Shown here: positions 56,521 through 64,000 of the stretch, in pieces
Layout of the letters: each line of letters begins with the position of its first letter
Numbering within the stretch: the stretch's first letter is position 1
Origin: Bacteroides sp.
GTDB lineage: Bacteria > Bacteroidota > Bacteroidia > Bacteroidales > Muribaculaceae
Reading direction: 5' to 3'
DNA length: 64,000 bases
Assembly (NCBI GenBank): GCA_014802265.1
Contig: JAAVCP010000029.1
Location: forward strand, 25,909-89,908
Position numbers and translations under genes: made by a program
The notes under the pieces: model-generated
The model's input: the letters and a program-made list of their open reading frames with translations, nothing else
What the model was told of the DNA's origin: nothing
Databases searched by the model: none

Positions 56521-57954
56521 TTACTTTTTAACAAGAATATAACTTCGTTGTGGTGCGAGAATTCCGTGTAGTATCCCCTTTTTTACCTTAAACTCTTTGC
56601 CATACACTATGTCTTTATAAGTGCCATCAGGTAAACCTGTGGGAAGATTGACAGAATTGGCAATCTTTGCAATATTGACAACAGCCGCTCCCTTTTTACC
56701 TCTGTTAACAAGCAACACTTCTCCGTTGGGAGAAATCTGCACATCTTCTTTTTGTCCTGACATTTGTCTGCGGAATTTGTTTACTGCCATAACTTCCGGA
56801 TGGAAGAATTCATCGTTGCCTCTTGCGCCGAGAATATTATCGCCCCAATATTGCTGCCGGGTAGAACCCATAGGGCGACTGAAAAATAGGGGAGTGCCAT
56901 TCTGTCGAGCAGTGAGGAATACCCAACCCACACGGATTTGATCATCAGTAAGATGGGCAGACTCATGTGCGTTTGCGTAGGTGTCATGACTTTCAACCCA
57001 TGTAGTTAGATATTCTGGAGCAGAAGTATGATGCCAATTAATAAGGTCAAGACCATTGATATTGCCTTTTTCAAGAGCCTCACGGAGTATATGACCGTAC
57101 CCTGACGCAGTCTGACCAAAATAATCGGCATATTCAGCTTCGGGCACATTCCGATCCTGAAGCACTTCTCCATATACAAAAAGATCATCGTAAGGAACTG
57201 CCAAATGCACACCACCAACGCTTTTTCTTCCTGTGGCTACGTCCCAAAAGTCATTTTCCTTTACGCCGGCAGCTGTGTCAACAGGATCAGAGTGAACACC
57301 AATATGCTTGGCAGTATCGTAACGGAAACCTTTTACTCCCATTGCAAGTAGTTCATTGACAAACTGCATGTAATATTTTTGGAAGGCAGGATTCTCCGTA
57401 TTTACATCAGGAAGGGCACCGGAAGCCCAAAGCGTACATTCAAGACGGTCATTATAATCCTTTACGGGTTGCAATCCATTAGAGTGGAACATCTTGTCAC
57501 GTCCACCAACGGCATTATAGAAATCTTCTGATACTGCATCTACGTCAAAAGCGGTGTGATTAGGCAGAACGTCAACTATAATCTTGATATTATACTTAGC
57601 GGCAGAATCCATCATTTGCTGCATCTGTTCCTTTGATCCAAGAATATTGTTACCAATCTTCCAGTCGGTAGGTTGATAGTAGTAATACCAGTTACCTTCT
57701 GTTTCATTTTCATCGAATATTTTCTTTCCACTTCCTTCCGGTGCATAGCAATTTTGCACCGGAGAGGTCTGCACCATGGAGAACCCTGCATCCGCAATTT
57801 TCTTCATGTTATCAGCAATAGTTGGAAAATTCCAACTCCAGGCATGGAGGATTGTTTCATCGTTAGTGACATTGGGATTGTGAGTCACGCGATCTTTTGC
57901 GCTCACCGGTAGAGTAAGTACTGCACCGAGTGAGAGGACTAAAAATTTTTTCAT
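56521..57954 (-). CDS. secreted alpha-amylase family glycoside hydrolase (GH13)
   Basis: The 477-residue protein has a signal peptide (about 1-19, ending VSA) and the four GH13 regions: region I VDVLPNHT, region II GFRYDTAKHIG (nucleophile Asp), region III FVYGEVLQD (acid Glu) and region IV VESHDTYAN. It cleaves alpha-glucans outside the cytoplasm. No carbohydrate-binding domain or SusC/D partner is present. Confidence 0.92.
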   Translation of the reverse strand: MKKFLVLSLGAVLTLPVSAKDRVTHNPNVTNDETILHAWSWNFPTIADNMKKIADAGFSMVQTSPVQNCYAPEGSGKKIFDENETEGNWYYYYQPTDWKIGNNILGSKEQMQQMMDSAAKYNIKIIVDVLPNHTAFDVDAVSEDFYNAVGGRDKMFHSNGLQPVKDYNDRLECTLWASGALPDVNTENPAFQKYYMQFVNELLAMGVKGFRYDTAKHIGVHSDPVDTAAGVKENDFWDVATGRKSVGGVHLAVPYDDLFVYGEVLQDRNVPEAEYADYFGQTASGYGHILREALEKGNINGLDLINWHHTSAPEYLTTWVESHDTYANAHESAHLTDDQIRVGWVFLTARQNGTPLFFSRPMGSTRQQYWGDNILGARGNDEFFHPEVMAVNKFRRQMSGQKEDVQISPNGEVLLVNRGKKGAAVVNIAKIANSVNLPTGLPDGTYKDIVYGKEFKVKKGILHGILAPQRSYILVKK

Positions 57955-58105
57955 TTTGATTGTCTAAATTTCAAGGTCTTGAAAATAGTGTAAGATATTT
58001 AGTTAAGATAAGGTGTATTGGCATATCTTATATGTCCTCACTCCTTAATATATTTATAACGTATGAAATGAAAAACTATTTTTCAGATTCTATCATCAAA
58101 ATAGA

Positions 58106-58657
58106 CTAAGAGACAACTATTTCAGCCGGATTCTCAATAAGAATGGGGGTACGACCCAGTAGGTTGAAAAGATCTTGGATTGATATGGCAATAAACCCAC
58201 AAGGATCACCGTCAGTAATTACGATCTTATCTCTTTCTGCCACATCCTTATCCATAACGAAATTAACTTCCTTAGCCTCTTCTCTGAGTAGCCCGAGGGG
58301 AGTGGCTGCTCCATGAGGAGTACCAAGTATTTCTTTCATGAGCCCTTCATCGGCGAATGATACTCTTGGAATTTGTAGAGCTGCGCCAAATTCCTTAGTT
58401 ATGAACGCTTTGCGTGCATGAGTGACATAAAGCCAAAACTTATTTTTCTGTCTGTTGGTAAGGAGAATGGTTTTTACTGTTTCAATACCGAATGCCTTGT
58501 CGATATTCAGACAGTCATCCATTGATATACCAGGGTCACTTTCAATCCTGGTATATGATATGTCTGAGTTTATCAGATGCTCATATATCATTTTTTGAGT
58601 CTCTGATTTAAATGTACAGGGAACCCCTGTCATTACTTCACTTGTATAGAATCCCAT
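58106..58657 (-). CDS. YbaK/ProX-type aminoacyl-tRNA deacylase
   Basis: The 183-residue protein shows the editing-domain pattern: YEHLINSDISYTRIESDPGI, KAFGIETVKTILLTNRQKN, FWLYVTHARKAF and LGTPHGAATPLGLLREEAKE, with the closing IVITDGDPCGFIAISIQDLF. It hydrolyses mischarged tRNA (Ala or Cys on tRNAPro in relatives). The ATG at 58657 is used because the upstream 33 codons look like leader sequence. Confidence 0.85.
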   Translation of the reverse strand: MGFYTSEVMTGVPCTFKSETQKMIYEHLINSDISYTRIESDPGISMDDCLNIDKAFGIETVKTILLTNRQKNKFWLYVTHARKAFITKEFGAALQIPRVSFADEGLMKEILGTPHGAATPLGLLREEAKEVNFVMDKDVAERDKIVITDGDPCGFIAISIQDLFNLLGRTPILIENPAEIVVS

Positions 58658-58756
58658 TTTGTGGATATTAATTTGATTAAAACGTATTAAATAATTCAAG
58701 AATATCGATACATTTTTGACTTGAATTAATTCACAAAAATAACTAATATCCTTCAT

Positions 58757-59112
58757 AGCAGCAAATTTTATACTTTTATTTGTAGTTATTCTGTGATAGA
58801 TAGCAATATTTCATTCTATATAATTTTATGGAAAATAATTTAACTTTTCAGTGAAAGTTTTAAGCAATATACTCCTTAATAATATAGTAATAATTGATGT
58901 CAAAATAATATGATGGTTTAATATGCATAGTATCCACCACTACAAGATAATCAAAACCAGCCAAAGATATACTGCCCATCAGAGTTTGTCAGGTGATAAG
59001 ACAAAAAGTTCTAAACTGGTAACCTATATCCTAAAAATTCATTTCTTTTTGATTATAAAGAAATCCGTTTATTATACATAATTAACTAATAATCTTAATA
59101 TTGTTAATCTTA
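58757..59112. other. AT-rich gene-free region
   Basis: About 350 bases, with runs of A and T; no ORF with codon bias, tRNA or strong hairpin was seen. The ridA promoter begins at its right edge. Confidence 0.5.
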
Positions 59113-59144
59113 TTTGCAGAATTGAATATAATTGATTAACTTTA
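59113..59144 (+). promoter_or_regulatory. promoter of ridA
   Basis: TTTG (59113-59116), 20 bases, TAACTTTA (59137-59144), one mismatch. The transcript carries about 100 bases of leader before the ATG at 59250. Confidence 0.6.
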
Positions 59145-59249
59145 CAAGCGCAATTGAATGGACTGGTGTGCTTGACTATAAGCATCATTCCAGATGATTG
59201 TTTCAGAAATTTAGATTCTAACATAAATATAATCTTAAATTTAAAGACA

Positions 59250-59624
59250 ATGAAAAAAGAATTGAACTCTACTAAAGCTCCGGGCGCAATTGGTCCTTAC
59301 AGTCAAGGTGTGATGGCAGGTAATCTTGTATTCGTTTCTGGTCAGCTCCCAATTAATGCAGAGACAGGCGAAATGCCATCTGATATCAAAGCCCAGACAG
59401 CACAGAGCATCGAAAATATTAAGGCAGTGCTTGCAGAGGCAGGTGCAACTCTTGATAATGTGGTGAAGACAACTGTATTCCTTGCAGACATGAGTCTTTT
59501 CGGAGCTATGAATGAAGTTTATGCTGAGAATTTCAAAGCTGTTTATCCAGCTCGTGCCGCATATGCAGTGAAGGAGCTTCCTAAGCAGGCTCTTGTTGAG
59601 ATTGAGGTGATTGCTGTAGTATAA
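59250..59624 (+). CDS. ridA: RidA family enamine/imine deaminase
   Basis: The 124-residue protein shows the RidA motifs: PGAIGPYSQGVMAGNLVFVS, GQLPINAETGEMP, TTVFLADMSLFGAMNEVYAE and PARAAYAVKELPKQALVEIE. The arginine in the last motif binds substrate carboxylate. It clears reactive 2-aminoacrylate released by PLP enzymes. The frame is open further upstream, but MKKELNSTKAPG is the natural start. Confidence 0.93.
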   Translation: MKKELNSTKAPGAIGPYSQGVMAGNLVFVSGQLPINAETGEMPSDIKAQTAQSIENIKAVLAEAGATLDNVVKTTVFLADMSLFGAMNEVYAENFKAVYPARAAYAVKELPKQALVEIEVIAVV

Positions 59625-59707
59625 ACTATATTGAGGGTAGGGAAAAGGTATTATGAATTATCACTTTTTCTCTGCTCTCGTTAGCTTTTGTGATAGTATT
59701 AAGGAGT

Positions 59708-61504
59708 ATGATAAGTTATCTGCAAATTGAAAAATTGACAAAGTCATTCGGTGACCGAATATTGTTTGCCGATGTCACAATAGGGGTGTATCAGGGTGAC
59801 AAGATCGGTCTTATAGCCGCTAATGGTAGTGGAAAAACGACCTTCCTTAATATTATTGCCGGTAAAGAGGATTACGATAGCGGAAATGTGGTTTTCAGAA
59901 ATGACCTAAGGGTAGGTTATCTTCCGCAGCTTCCTGAATTTGATCCTGAACAGACAGCATTATCATACGCCACACCTGATCCTATGCGTAGTGACGATTA
60001 CACATGTGAAGATCGTGCCCGACAAATGCTTTATCAGTTCCGCATAACTGATGTAAATCAGAAAATGGGTACTATGTCTGGTGGTCAGATTAAGCGTGTA
60101 GCTCTTGCTAAGACCCTTTTGTCTGAACCTGAGTTGCTTATTTTAGATGAGCCTACCAACCATCTTGATATCGAAATGGTGGAATGGTTGGAGACTTATC
60201 TTACCCGTCAGAAAATCACTTTGCTGATGGTGACCCATGATCGTTATTTCTTGGATAATGTCTGCAATAAGATAATCGAGATTGATAGAGAAGGTATGTA
60301 TTCATATTCCGGGAATTATGCCTATTATCTTGAAAAAAGACAGGAGAGATATGATGCGATGAATGCGGAACTCGCAAAGGTGAAGAATTTATTACGGACA
60401 GAACTTGACTGGATGCGTCGTCAGCCTCAGGCACGTGGATCTAAAGCTAAATATAGAATTGATAATTTTCATCAACTTGAGGCAAAAAGCAAAGTTAATC
60501 TGCAGACTCGTGATCTGAATCTCGGTCACCAATCGGCATATATTGGTTCCAAAATTTTTGATGCCAAGAATGTTTCTAAATCATTTGGTGATTTGAAGAT
60601 TCTTGACAATTGGAGTTATACCTTTGCCCGTTATGAAAAAGTTGGAATAGTTGGTGATAACGGAGTTGGGAAGTCTACTTTCATAAAGATGCTTTTAGGG
60701 GAAATGACTCCTGACAGTGGTCATTTTGATATAGGTCAGACAGTTAGGTGGGGCTATTATAGTCAGGATGGAATGACTGGCTTTGATGAAAGAAAGAAGG
60801 TAATCGATGCAGTAAGGGAGATAGCGGAAGAGGTGAGAATTGATGATAAAACACGCCTTAGCGCATCACAATTTCTCACACGTTTCTTATTCACACCTGA
60901 GACACAGCAAAAATATATATTCAAACTGAGTGGGGGAGAGCGGCGAAGGCTGTATCTTGCCACAGTGCTTATGAAGAATCCAAATTTCCTGATTCTTGAT
61001 GAGCCAACTAATGATCTTGATATTCTTACGTTATCAGTTCTTGAGGATTATCTCGTTAATTTCAAAGGATGCGTTATCATAGTTAGTCATGACCGTTTTT
61101 TCATTGACAGGATTGTAGATCACATATTTGTATTTAAAGGTAACGGTGTAATTAAAGATTTTCCAGGTGACTATTCTACATATCGTCACTGTGTGCATGA
61201 GGAGGAGAAAGAATGTAAAGGCTTGGAGGATATAAAATCTTCAACTATCTCAGAACAATATCCACCTCAGAAGCCTCGTACTGAAAGGAAACCGAAATTG
61301 ACGTTTAAGGAAAAAAGGGAACAGGAAGAGTTGACAGTAAGGCTGGAATTGCTTGAGAAAGAGAAAATGGCTTTAGAAGAAAAAATGTCTTCAGGCACAA
61401 TGGCTAATAATGAAATTATCGCTGCCGGGAAAAGGATGGAAGAAATAATAAATGAAATAGATGAATGCGAATTCCGTTTGCTTGAACTTATGGAGAAAGA
61501 GTAG
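59708..61504 (+). CDS. ABC-F family ATPase, second copy (Uup-like)
   Basis: The 598-residue protein has two ATPase cassettes: Walker A AANGSGKTT and GDNGVGKST, signatures MSGGQIKRVALAKTLL and LSGGERRRLYLATVL, Walker B LILDEPTNHLD and LILDEPTNDLD, and a C-terminal coiled coil (FKEKREQEELTVRLELLEKE). Uup-like members act on ribosomes or branched DNA. An AAGGAG purine run precedes the ATG, unusual for this genome. Confidence 0.94.
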   Translation: MISYLQIEKLTKSFGDRILFADVTIGVYQGDKIGLIAANGSGKTTFLNIIAGKEDYDSGNVVFRNDLRVGYLPQLPEFDPEQTALSYATPDPMRSDDYTCEDRARQMLYQFRITDVNQKMGTMSGGQIKRVALAKTLLSEPELLILDEPTNHLDIEMVEWLETYLTRQKITLLMVTHDRYFLDNVCNKIIEIDREGMYSYSGNYAYYLEKRQERYDAMNAELAKVKNLLRTELDWMRRQPQARGSKAKYRIDNFHQLEAKSKVNLQTRDLNLGHQSAYIGSKIFDAKNVSKSFGDLKILDNWSYTFARYEKVGIVGDNGVGKSTFIKMLLGEMTPDSGHFDIGQTVRWGYYSQDGMTGFDERKKVIDAVREIAEEVRIDDKTRLSASQFLTRFLFTPETQQKYIFKLSGGERRRLYLATVLMKNPNFLILDEPTNDLDILTLSVLEDYLVNFKGCVIIVSHDRFFIDRIVDHIFVFKGNGVIKDFPGDYSTYRHCVHEEEKECKGLEDIKSSTISEQYPPQKPRTERKPKLTFKEKREQEELTVRLELLEKEKMALEEKMSSGTMANNEIIAAGKRMEEIINEIDECEFRLLELMEKE

Positions 61505-61545
61505 TGTATTTATTGGATAAGGCGTAAAGATTAATCGCATTTATA

Positions 61546-62628
61546 ATGAAACGAATATTATTGGCAGGGTTACTACTCACCGTGTCCATGGGTGTAACAT
61601 CTGGGAAAGGTAATAAGATTTGTGAGTTAACAAAGCAGGAAAAGACACAATTGCTTAATGAGGCTGATGATTTTATAGATGAGCTACCTGATGGTTTACA
61701 AGACCGTCAAGCAGACGCAGTGCTCCATGCTATGCAAGGGGCTGCCTTTGAACTTCAAGAAGTGCGTCAGTCAAGAGATAAATCTTTTACCTATTCAGAC
61801 AATATTAAAATAACAGATATATGTCCTATTGATGGCATGGCAAGAGGCATCAACATGCGGCTATATCAGCCGAAAGTAAATAATGATAAGTTGCCACTCC
61901 TTATCTATTTGCATGGAGGGGGATGGACATTTGGCAGTCTTAATTCATGTGCAGCTTTTTGTGATGCCTTGACTTCTAGTGGTAATATTGCTGTTCTTGC
62001 TGTCGATTATTCCCTTGCTCCGGAAAATCCTTTCCCTCGTGGTTTATCCGATTGTATTGCTGTGGTAGAATATGTATTTGCAAATACTGATAAATTAGGT
62101 ACTTCTCCCACCTTGATTAGTTTAGGAGGAGATAGCTCTGGAGGAAATCTTGCACTTGCAACTTCAATTTATATGATCGGTACTCAGAAATCAGATAAAG
62201 AATTAAAATCATTAATTCTTTATTATCCCGTCGTAAATATAAATAATGAGAATACAGGGTCATGGAGACAGTATAGTCGTGGGTACGGTCTTGACCGCCG
62301 CCTGATGGATGCTTTTAGCAGCGCATACGATGATAATGGCAGGTCTCCAGAACAGATCGGTAACATATCCAAAGACGTGTTAAAATCACCTTTGAGTGCA
62401 CCAGAAGATATTTTGGCTAAACTCCCGCCTATACTTATGATTGCTGCTGAACGAGATATTTTGGCAGATCAAGGAAAGGCATTTACAGAGAAGGTTAAAA
62501 AAACGGGAAACTCCATTGAAAGGATAGAATTTCCTGGTTCTGTTCATCTTTTTATTACTGTACCAGGACAACCCACAGCATTTAATAAGGCTGTGGCTTT
62601 AACTGCCGATTTTCTTAATAATTTTTAA
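61546..62628 (+). CDS. alpha/beta hydrolase of the hormone-sensitive lipase type
   Basis: The 360-residue exported esterase (signal about 1-21) has the oxyanion-hole motif YLHGGGWTFGS, nucleophile GGDSSGGNLAL, the acid in AERDILADQG and the histidine in GSVHLF. The GDSSG motif replaces GDSAG. It hydrolyses short acyl esters; the natural substrate is unknown. Two bases of similar context precede it after the ABC-F gene, about 40 bases. Confidence 0.9.
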   Translation: MKRILLAGLLLTVSMGVTSGKGNKICELTKQEKTQLLNEADDFIDELPDGLQDRQADAVLHAMQGAAFELQEVRQSRDKSFTYSDNIKITDICPIDGMARGINMRLYQPKVNNDKLPLLIYLHGGGWTFGSLNSCAAFCDALTSSGNIAVLAVDYSLAPENPFPRGLSDCIAVVEYVFANTDKLGTSPTLISLGGDSSGGNLALATSIYMIGTQKSDKELKSLILYYPVVNINNENTGSWRQYSRGYGLDRRLMDAFSSAYDDNGRSPEQIGNISKDVLKSPLSAPEDILAKLPPILMIAAERDILADQGKAFTEKVKKTGNSIERIEFPGSVHLFITVPGQPTAFNKAVALTADFLNNF

Positions 62629-62652
62629 TCCCTCCTTTAGATATTTATATAT

Positions 62653-62688
62653 ATCAGGTGGCATATTCAAACTTATATGCCACCTGAT
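62653..62688 (+). terminator. terminator of the esterase gene
   Basis: Perfect 14-base stem (62653-62666 with 62675-62688), 8-base loop. Confidence 0.85.
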
Positions 62689-62750
62689 TAATTGCTGTGG
62701 GATGTAGTGAATCGATGGGTCACTCATAGAACGTAAGATGTTTACAGGGT

Positions 62751-63661
62751 TTATATAAATTCCTGAAGAGCCTTAAGTAATGGTATGGTAACTTTTAAGT
62801 TAAAATTAAGCTGAGATAGCCTTGGCTCCCGCCATTTACGTAGGGATTGCTCCCAACACGCCAATTTCCGCATCAGCATACCTCGAATTAAATCGGAATG
62901 CCAAAGCAGCGCTTTGGCGGGACTGGGAATCACCGAGGCATGTGTACTGCTTTGCATCGCGTATGCAGAACTCAATCTGAAACCTCAGTCCGTAAAACTC
63001 CACCACCTGTTCCCCGCTCAGGGAGGGTCGGTGGAGAAATATATCTTGGGACCACCATGTTCGGGGTAATATACCGCAGCCACGGCGTTTCTATGCAGTG
63101 CCCTGCAGTTGAGAGTTGCCGTAAGGAACTTTCCCTTGTCGCCGTTGAGTCGGAATTCCCGGAATATAGTCATGTCCAGACCAGAGAGATCAACCTTCCC
63201 GTCGACCTTCTTTTTTACATCTTTATGTACCGGCTCGCCCGGGTCTGTCTGATGGACGTAACTGAGACATATGTTGTCACGGAGTCTGGAGATGATGCCG
63301 AATCCCATCTCCATCACCTTAGCCCACCGACAAAATACGCATCAGCCGTAATGCATCCCGATATATTATGGAGCGTCTCTTTGTTAACTCCGATGGTGAT
63401 CAGGTACCATATGCTGAGATTGACGGACTGCTCTTTGAGCCACGTCTATCCCTGCCAAGTCGACTTCCCTCGGGAATGCCTCGCTGTATGTCTTCCCGGT
63501 ATTGGTACCCATGCGGCTCCGGCTGGGTCGGGCATCTCAAGTGTCAGGCTGAACAATTCTTTGAGTATGCTGCAGAAACTGTTCTTCATCTCAGGTGTTA
63601 TATTTTTGAGGACCGACGATACGGTCTCTTCAAGTTTGACGGGTAACTGTGTGAAACTCAT
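62751..63661 (-). pseudogene. broken IS4-family transposase
   Basis: Read on the minus strand the segments line up with a Bacteroidetes IS4-type DDE transposase but in three frames. The first runs from 63661, has an in-frame TAG near 63446, and continues to ADAYFVGG, where the first catalytic aspartate should be. A frameshift near 63320 leads to MEMGFGIISRLRDN and LTATLNCRALHRN. A second near 63018 leads to VEFYGLRFQIEFCIRDAKQ, the YREK signature (Y-x2-R-x3-E-x6-K), and a third gives the C-terminal KVTIPLLKALQEFI. The N-terminus is also short. No transposition is expected. A long plus-strand frame (62898-63746) is antisense noise. Confidence 0.8.
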
Positions 63662-63885
63662 TTTTTATATTTTTATTTTTTTACTCATACGGCTGGCCGC
63701 CGTTTTGTGTTCAGCCTGTTGGCAAGATTTAGCACTTGCCAGTTAGACTGTTAATTTTTTATATTATTCAAGTTTCGCAAGTTAATGATTTATAAATAAA
63801 AGGACATAAAAAAACGACATGGTTTCTTGCCTAATTAGCAGGAAATGAGAAATGTTAAGTACCACCAAAAAATCACTTCAAGACC
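63662..63885. other. intergenic region beside a possible IS end
   Basis: Contains a hairpin TTTCTTGC/GCAGGAAA (63823-63830 with 63838-63845) and a long-range inverted repeat 63815-63823 with 63883-63891. AT-rich otherwise. Confidence 0.4.
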
Positions 63886-64000
63886 ATGTCGATACACAAA
63901 GTTACTCCTTTTATTTCGGAAATCAAAAAATTTTTCAGCAATAAAGACCTCACGGGAGCCATGCAGACCATAGCACAAATATTTTCCGAGGTCAGGATGA
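63886..64000 (+). CDS. N-terminus of an ORF, possibly a transposase (cut by window edge)
   Basis: From the ATG at 63886 the frame is open to the end of the window, 38 codons: MSIHKVTPFISEIKKFFSNK and then GAMQTIAQIFSEVRM. The placement next to a transposase relic suggests an insertion sequence, but no diagnostic motif is inside the window. The start codon lies in the right arm of an inverted repeat (63883-63891). Confidence 0.4.
   Translation, partial: MSIHKVTPFISEIKKFFSNKDLTGAMQTIAQIFSEVRM

Noticed and set aside
62898..63746. 282-codon plus-strand frame
   Set aside because: It is antisense to the broken IS4 transposase, whose minus-strand segments carry recognisable motifs; the frame has no recognisable domain and unusual composition.

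Overview
The window looks like a contiguous piece of a low-GC Bacteroidales chromosome, probably a gut family such as Muribaculaceae; the family level is a guess. The evidence is the many exact or near copies of the Bacteroidetes primary promoter (TTTG, about 20 bases, TAnnTTTG), the absence of Shine-Dalgarno sequences before most genes, and typical gene families: DUF5686, a Por-type secretion tail, FprA flavoprotein, a DUF151 nuclease with UVR motif, a PorT-like barrel and DUF5106.

Layout. 1-4.3 kb: start of dnaG, dapA, a DUF389 membrane protein and a two-component pair. 4.4-8.2 kb: an Rpn/PDDEXK_2 nuclease, a secreted protein with a Por-like tail, a 650-base gene-free stretch that folds into an extensive RNA-like structure, and a TlpA-like thiol protein. 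8.4-14 kb: a four-gene tripartite ABC exporter. 14-20 kb: nitroreductase, lysozyme plus lipoprotein, SPFH plus ribbon-helix-helix pair, M23 peptidase, MerR regulator, CYTH and YjbQ. 20-32.5 kb: DUF5686, glycerate kinase, ECF sigma factor, DEAD-box helicase, mtnN, dihydrouridine synthase, DMT protein, FprA, a UDG-like protein, DedA, rpe and a barrel protein. 32.5-43.9 kb is one long minus-strand block: ligA, truA, speA, short ssb, an ArgC-like protein without catalytic residues, an ArgR-like regulator with an altered arginine-binding motif, DUF151, mnmA, doxX, DUF5106, SGNH hydrolase and a BadF-type kinase. 44-58.7 kb: leucine-rich-repeat protein, comEC, aroE, M13 peptidase, ABC-F, lipoprotein, MFS transporter, groEL, groES, alpha-amylase and a YbaK-type deacylase. 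59-62.6 kb: ridA, a second ABC-F and an esterase. 62.7-64 kb: a broken IS4-type transposase and the start of another ORF that may belong to an insertion sequence.

Most genes are housekeeping or envelope functions in short operons closed by strong hairpins. The accessory material is confined to the last 1.3 kb and possibly the Rpn gene. The points most worth a second look are the structured RNA candidate at 6.3-6.7 kb, the ArgR/ArgC-like pair that appears to have lost both arginine binding and catalysis, and the 58-base perfect palindrome after rpe.
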